Source: an uncultured Clostridia bacterium (lineage in GTDB: Bacteria; Bacillota; Clostridia; Christensenellales; UBA1242). From it: a stretch of 64,000 bases of DNA. Positions 62,474-64,000 of the stretch are shown here, one piece after another; the first letter of the stretch is position 1, and every line of letters starts with the position of its first letter. The DNA lies in the NCBI GenBank assembly GCA_930990975.1, contig CAKNRR010000003.1:114723-178722 (forward strand), in the 5' to 3' direction. Both the position numbers and the translations under genes were made by a program. The notes under the pieces are model-generated. The model saw only the letters and a program-made list of their open reading frames with translations, was not told where the DNA came from and made no database searches.

Positions 62474-63094
62474 TTAATTAATATGTATTTCAAATTTTAA
62501 TTTTGGGTTCAAGTTTTCTACAAATTCTCTCTCGTTGCTCTTATCTCCAACAATCGCATTGTAATGTGTCGGTATAACAATTTGAGGATTAATAATGTTT
62601 GCAAGCGACGCAGCCTCCTTGCCATCCATTGTATAAGTCCCTCCTATTGGCAACAACAAAACATCGCATTTTATTTTTCTATTATCTTCATTCTCGTCAC
62701 AATCACCTAAAATTGCATAACGAACCCCCTCATACTCCACTAAGTATCCTACCCAATTATAAGATTTTTTATGAAAAGGCTTATTGACATTATAGGCTGG
62801 GAATGCTGAAATGCTATAGTCAAAAATCTTAAGCATTTCATTTGGGCGAATTATGAAGGTTTGATTATCCAAAGATTTTTTAACATCCGCTATCACATCC
62901 TCTGGCCCTACAATAATTGTATCTTTATTTAAAATCTTTTTTATATCTTCAAGTGAGTAATGGTCATAATGGCTGTGTGTGATCAAAATAATTTGAGCGC
63001 TGTATTCCCCTTGAATTTTATATGGGTCAATAAATATTTTGTCGTCTATCGAAATTGAACTATGATATAATACTTTTGCTTTATTTTTAATCAT
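62474..63094 (-). CDS. MBL-fold metal-dependent hydrolase (UlaG-like)
   Basis: A 206-residue soluble metallo-beta-lactamase-fold enzyme of the short UlaG-like type, with unknown substrate. The metal motif THSHYDHYS has His40, His42, Asp44 and His45. Further ligands are in YAILGDCDE and the C-terminal IVIPTHYNAI. The N-terminus KVLYHSSISID is the characteristic first hairpin of this group. The ATG at 63094 has AAAGGAG upstream. It lies 12 bases after the CrtO-like gene on the same strand and is probably cotranscribed with it. A terminator follows only a few bases past the stop. Confidence 0.88.
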   Translation of the reverse strand: MIKNKAKVLYHSSISIDDKIFIDPYKIQGEYSAQIILITHSHYDHYSLEDIKKILNKDTIIVGPEDVIADVKKSLDNQTFIIRPNEMLKIFDYSISAFPAYNVNKPFHKKSYNWVGYLVEYEGVRYAILGDCDENEDNRKIKCDVLLLPIGGTYTMDGKEAASLANIINPQIVIPTHYNAIVGDKSNEREFVENLNPKLKFEIHIN

Positions 63095-63106
63095 TTTAAA
63101 CTCCTT

Positions 63107-63706
63107 TTAATTCATTTGTGAAATATTTAATGTTTCAAATGTTTTATTATTCTGCAATCGTTCATACATCCTCAAAAACTTTGGCCTTAGAAATCTTTGT
63201 ATTAAGACTGGCATCATATGAAGCATAAAATTCAATAAAAAAATTGGCAGGGCTATTGATAAAACATATTGACTTGGAATAATAAAGAAATTTATTATGC
63301 CTGCCAGCGCAGAATAGAAATGTAAAAATTCGGCTTTGCAGGTTTCCGTCAGAAATTTATATATATATTCAGAATTATTAGGTTGTGAAAGGTTACCTTT
63401 TGAAAACCCGCTTAAAGAGCCAAGCTCTGGGACTTTATCCTTCCAGCTTTTAACTTTCATTTTCTTATACAGCGAGTTTTCAAAACTAAATACTTTAAAC
63501 CTGGTTCTATATGGGCTAAAAAACTTGTCAGGTAAAAGAAAAGCAATTATTGTTATTATTACAGACGAAATACCACAATAAGCTATTGAAACAAAAAGCC
63601 ATAAAAACATGCTCCCTACGCTTGACTTGTCAAAATAGATGTAAATCAAATTGCCTACAATAATCAATGCTAAATTTATTAATATTGCCTTTAAATACAT
63701 CTTCAT
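63107..63706 (-). CDS. CrtO-like membrane acyltransferase family protein
   Basis: A 199-residue membrane protein with four hydrophobic segments (about 5-25, 33-60, 125-145 and 148-170). The central motif LYKKMKVKSWKDKVPELGS, then YIYKFLTETCKAEFLHFYS and the terminal PVLIQRFLRPKFLRMYERL, follows the pattern of the glycosyl-4,4'-diaponeurosporenoate acyltransferase (CrtO) family of Staphylococcus. No carotenoid genes are nearby, so it is more likely a homologue acting on another lipid or glycolipid. No ribosome binding site precedes the ATG at 63706; TAAAAT ends six bases upstream. It is the first gene of a two-gene operon. Confidence 0.8.
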   Translation of the reverse strand: MKMYLKAILINLALIIVGNLIYIYFDKSSVGSMFLWLFVSIAYCGISSVIITIIAFLLPDKFFSPYRTRFKVFSFENSLYKKMKVKSWKDKVPELGSLSGFSKGNLSQPNNSEYIYKFLTETCKAEFLHFYSALAGIINFFIIPSQYVLSIALPIFLLNFMLHMMPVLIQRFLRPKFLRMYERLQNNKTFETLNISQMN

Positions 63707-63712
63707 AGTTTT

Positions 63713-63718
63713 ATTTTA
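63713..63718 (-). promoter_or_regulatory. -10 box six bases from the CrtO-like start
   Basis: Minus-strand TAAAAT (63718-63713), six bases AAAACT, then ATG. This matches the spacing seen for uvrA, the ASCH gene and the second YugP gene. The -35 region is weak here. Confidence 0.5.
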
Positions 63719-63915
63719 ACATTTTTAACAAAAATAATAAATAAAATTAAGAAAAATCTCAAAATTTTCATTAAAAAACTATAAATTATGACAAATACGC
63801 CAATCTTCGAGTTTATAAAAATATCTTTAATATTGCAAGCTAAAAATACAAGAATAAAATATTTTTGTTTAAATATAATTATAACTAAATTTTTTTTGAT
63901 TTTTCAACAAAATTG
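63719..63915. other. AT-rich divergent spacer before the tRNA gene
   Basis: About 200 AT-rich bases with no ORF or structured RNA seen. Confidence 0.5.
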
Positions 63916-63944
63916 TTGACTTTTTGTGTTTATTGTGGTATTCT
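63916..63944 (+). promoter_or_regulatory. Promoter of tRNA-Gly
   Basis: TTGACT (63916-63921), 17-base spacer, TATTCT (63939-63944), starting transcription about ten bases before the tRNA. Confidence 0.78.
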
Positions 63945-63960
63945 CTTATAGTCAACATGT

Positions 63961-64000
63961 GCAGGTGTAGTTCAGTGGTAGAACACTAGCCTTCCAAGCT
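63961..64000 (+). tRNA. tRNA-Gly(TCC), 5' part
   Basis: The first 40 bases of a tRNA cut by the window edge. Acceptor arm GCAGGTG, D-stem GTTC/GAAC around AGTGGTA, then anticodon stem CTAGC and loop CTTCCAA, giving anticodon TCC (reads GGA). The fold and D-loop GTTCAGTGGTAGAAC are typical of bacterial tRNA-Gly. The T arm and 3' end are not visible. Confidence 0.93.

Overview
The window looks like chromosome from a very AT-rich Gram-positive bacterium, most likely an uncultured member of the Clostridia or a relative. This rests on a T-box riboswitch in front of a dimeric-type glycyl-tRNA synthetase, YkpA-, YugP- and YycJ/WalJ-type genes, a class B penicillin-binding protein with a PASTA domain beside rsmH, near-consensus TTGACA/TATAAT promoters and GGAGG ribosome binding sites. 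Stop codons include TGA, so the genetic code is the ordinary bacterial one. I saw no CRISPR array, insertion sequence, integrase, phage module or rRNA.

Layout. 1-9888 (minus) is the first 3296 codons of a membrane-anchored giant surface protein that runs off the left edge. 10.3-13.7 kb holds an ABC-F ATPase (ykpA) and two hypothetical genes, one with RyR-like halves. 13.8-15.7 kb is a glycine T-box leader plus glyS. 15.8-17.5 kb has two diverged YugP-type zinc peptidases. 17.6-23.8 kb is a short division/cell-wall operon read leftwards: CvpA-like giant-ectodomain protein, rsmH, FtsL-like protein, FtsI/SpoVD-like PBP. Then come metG (minus), yycJ (plus) and an unrecognised 665-residue cytoplasmic protein (plus). 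29.3-30.3 kb is a small GLUG-type surface gene split by a frameshift. 30.4-37.7 kb carries an ASCH gene, uvrB, an Ig-like surface protein and uvrA, all leftward. 37.7-39.3 kb has two divergent membrane-tethered winged-helix-like paralogues and radC. 39.3-59.3 kb is one uninterrupted 6664-residue lipoprotein gene. The right end holds ttcA-like, gpmI, an MBL-fold hydrolase with a CrtO-like acyltransferase, and the 5' half of a tRNA-Gly(TCC).

Two giant secreted proteins occupy about 30 kb, nearly half of the window. With the broken GLUG gene and the Ig-like protein between uvrB and uvrA they show a heavy investment in large repeat-built surface proteins. The rest is housekeeping: translation (glyS, metG, tRNA-Gly, ttcA, ykpA), repair (uvrA, uvrB, radC), division (rsmH, ftsL, ftsI) and glycolysis (gpmI).

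The most unexpected regulatory signal is a repeated promoter layout in which the -10 box ends exactly six bases before the ATG, with no Shine-Dalgarno sequence (uvrA, the ASCH-uvrB operon, the second YugP gene, the CrtO-like operon; yycJ is a close variant). This predicts leaderless mRNAs for a defined subset of genes. All translations were read by eye, and no database search was possible.
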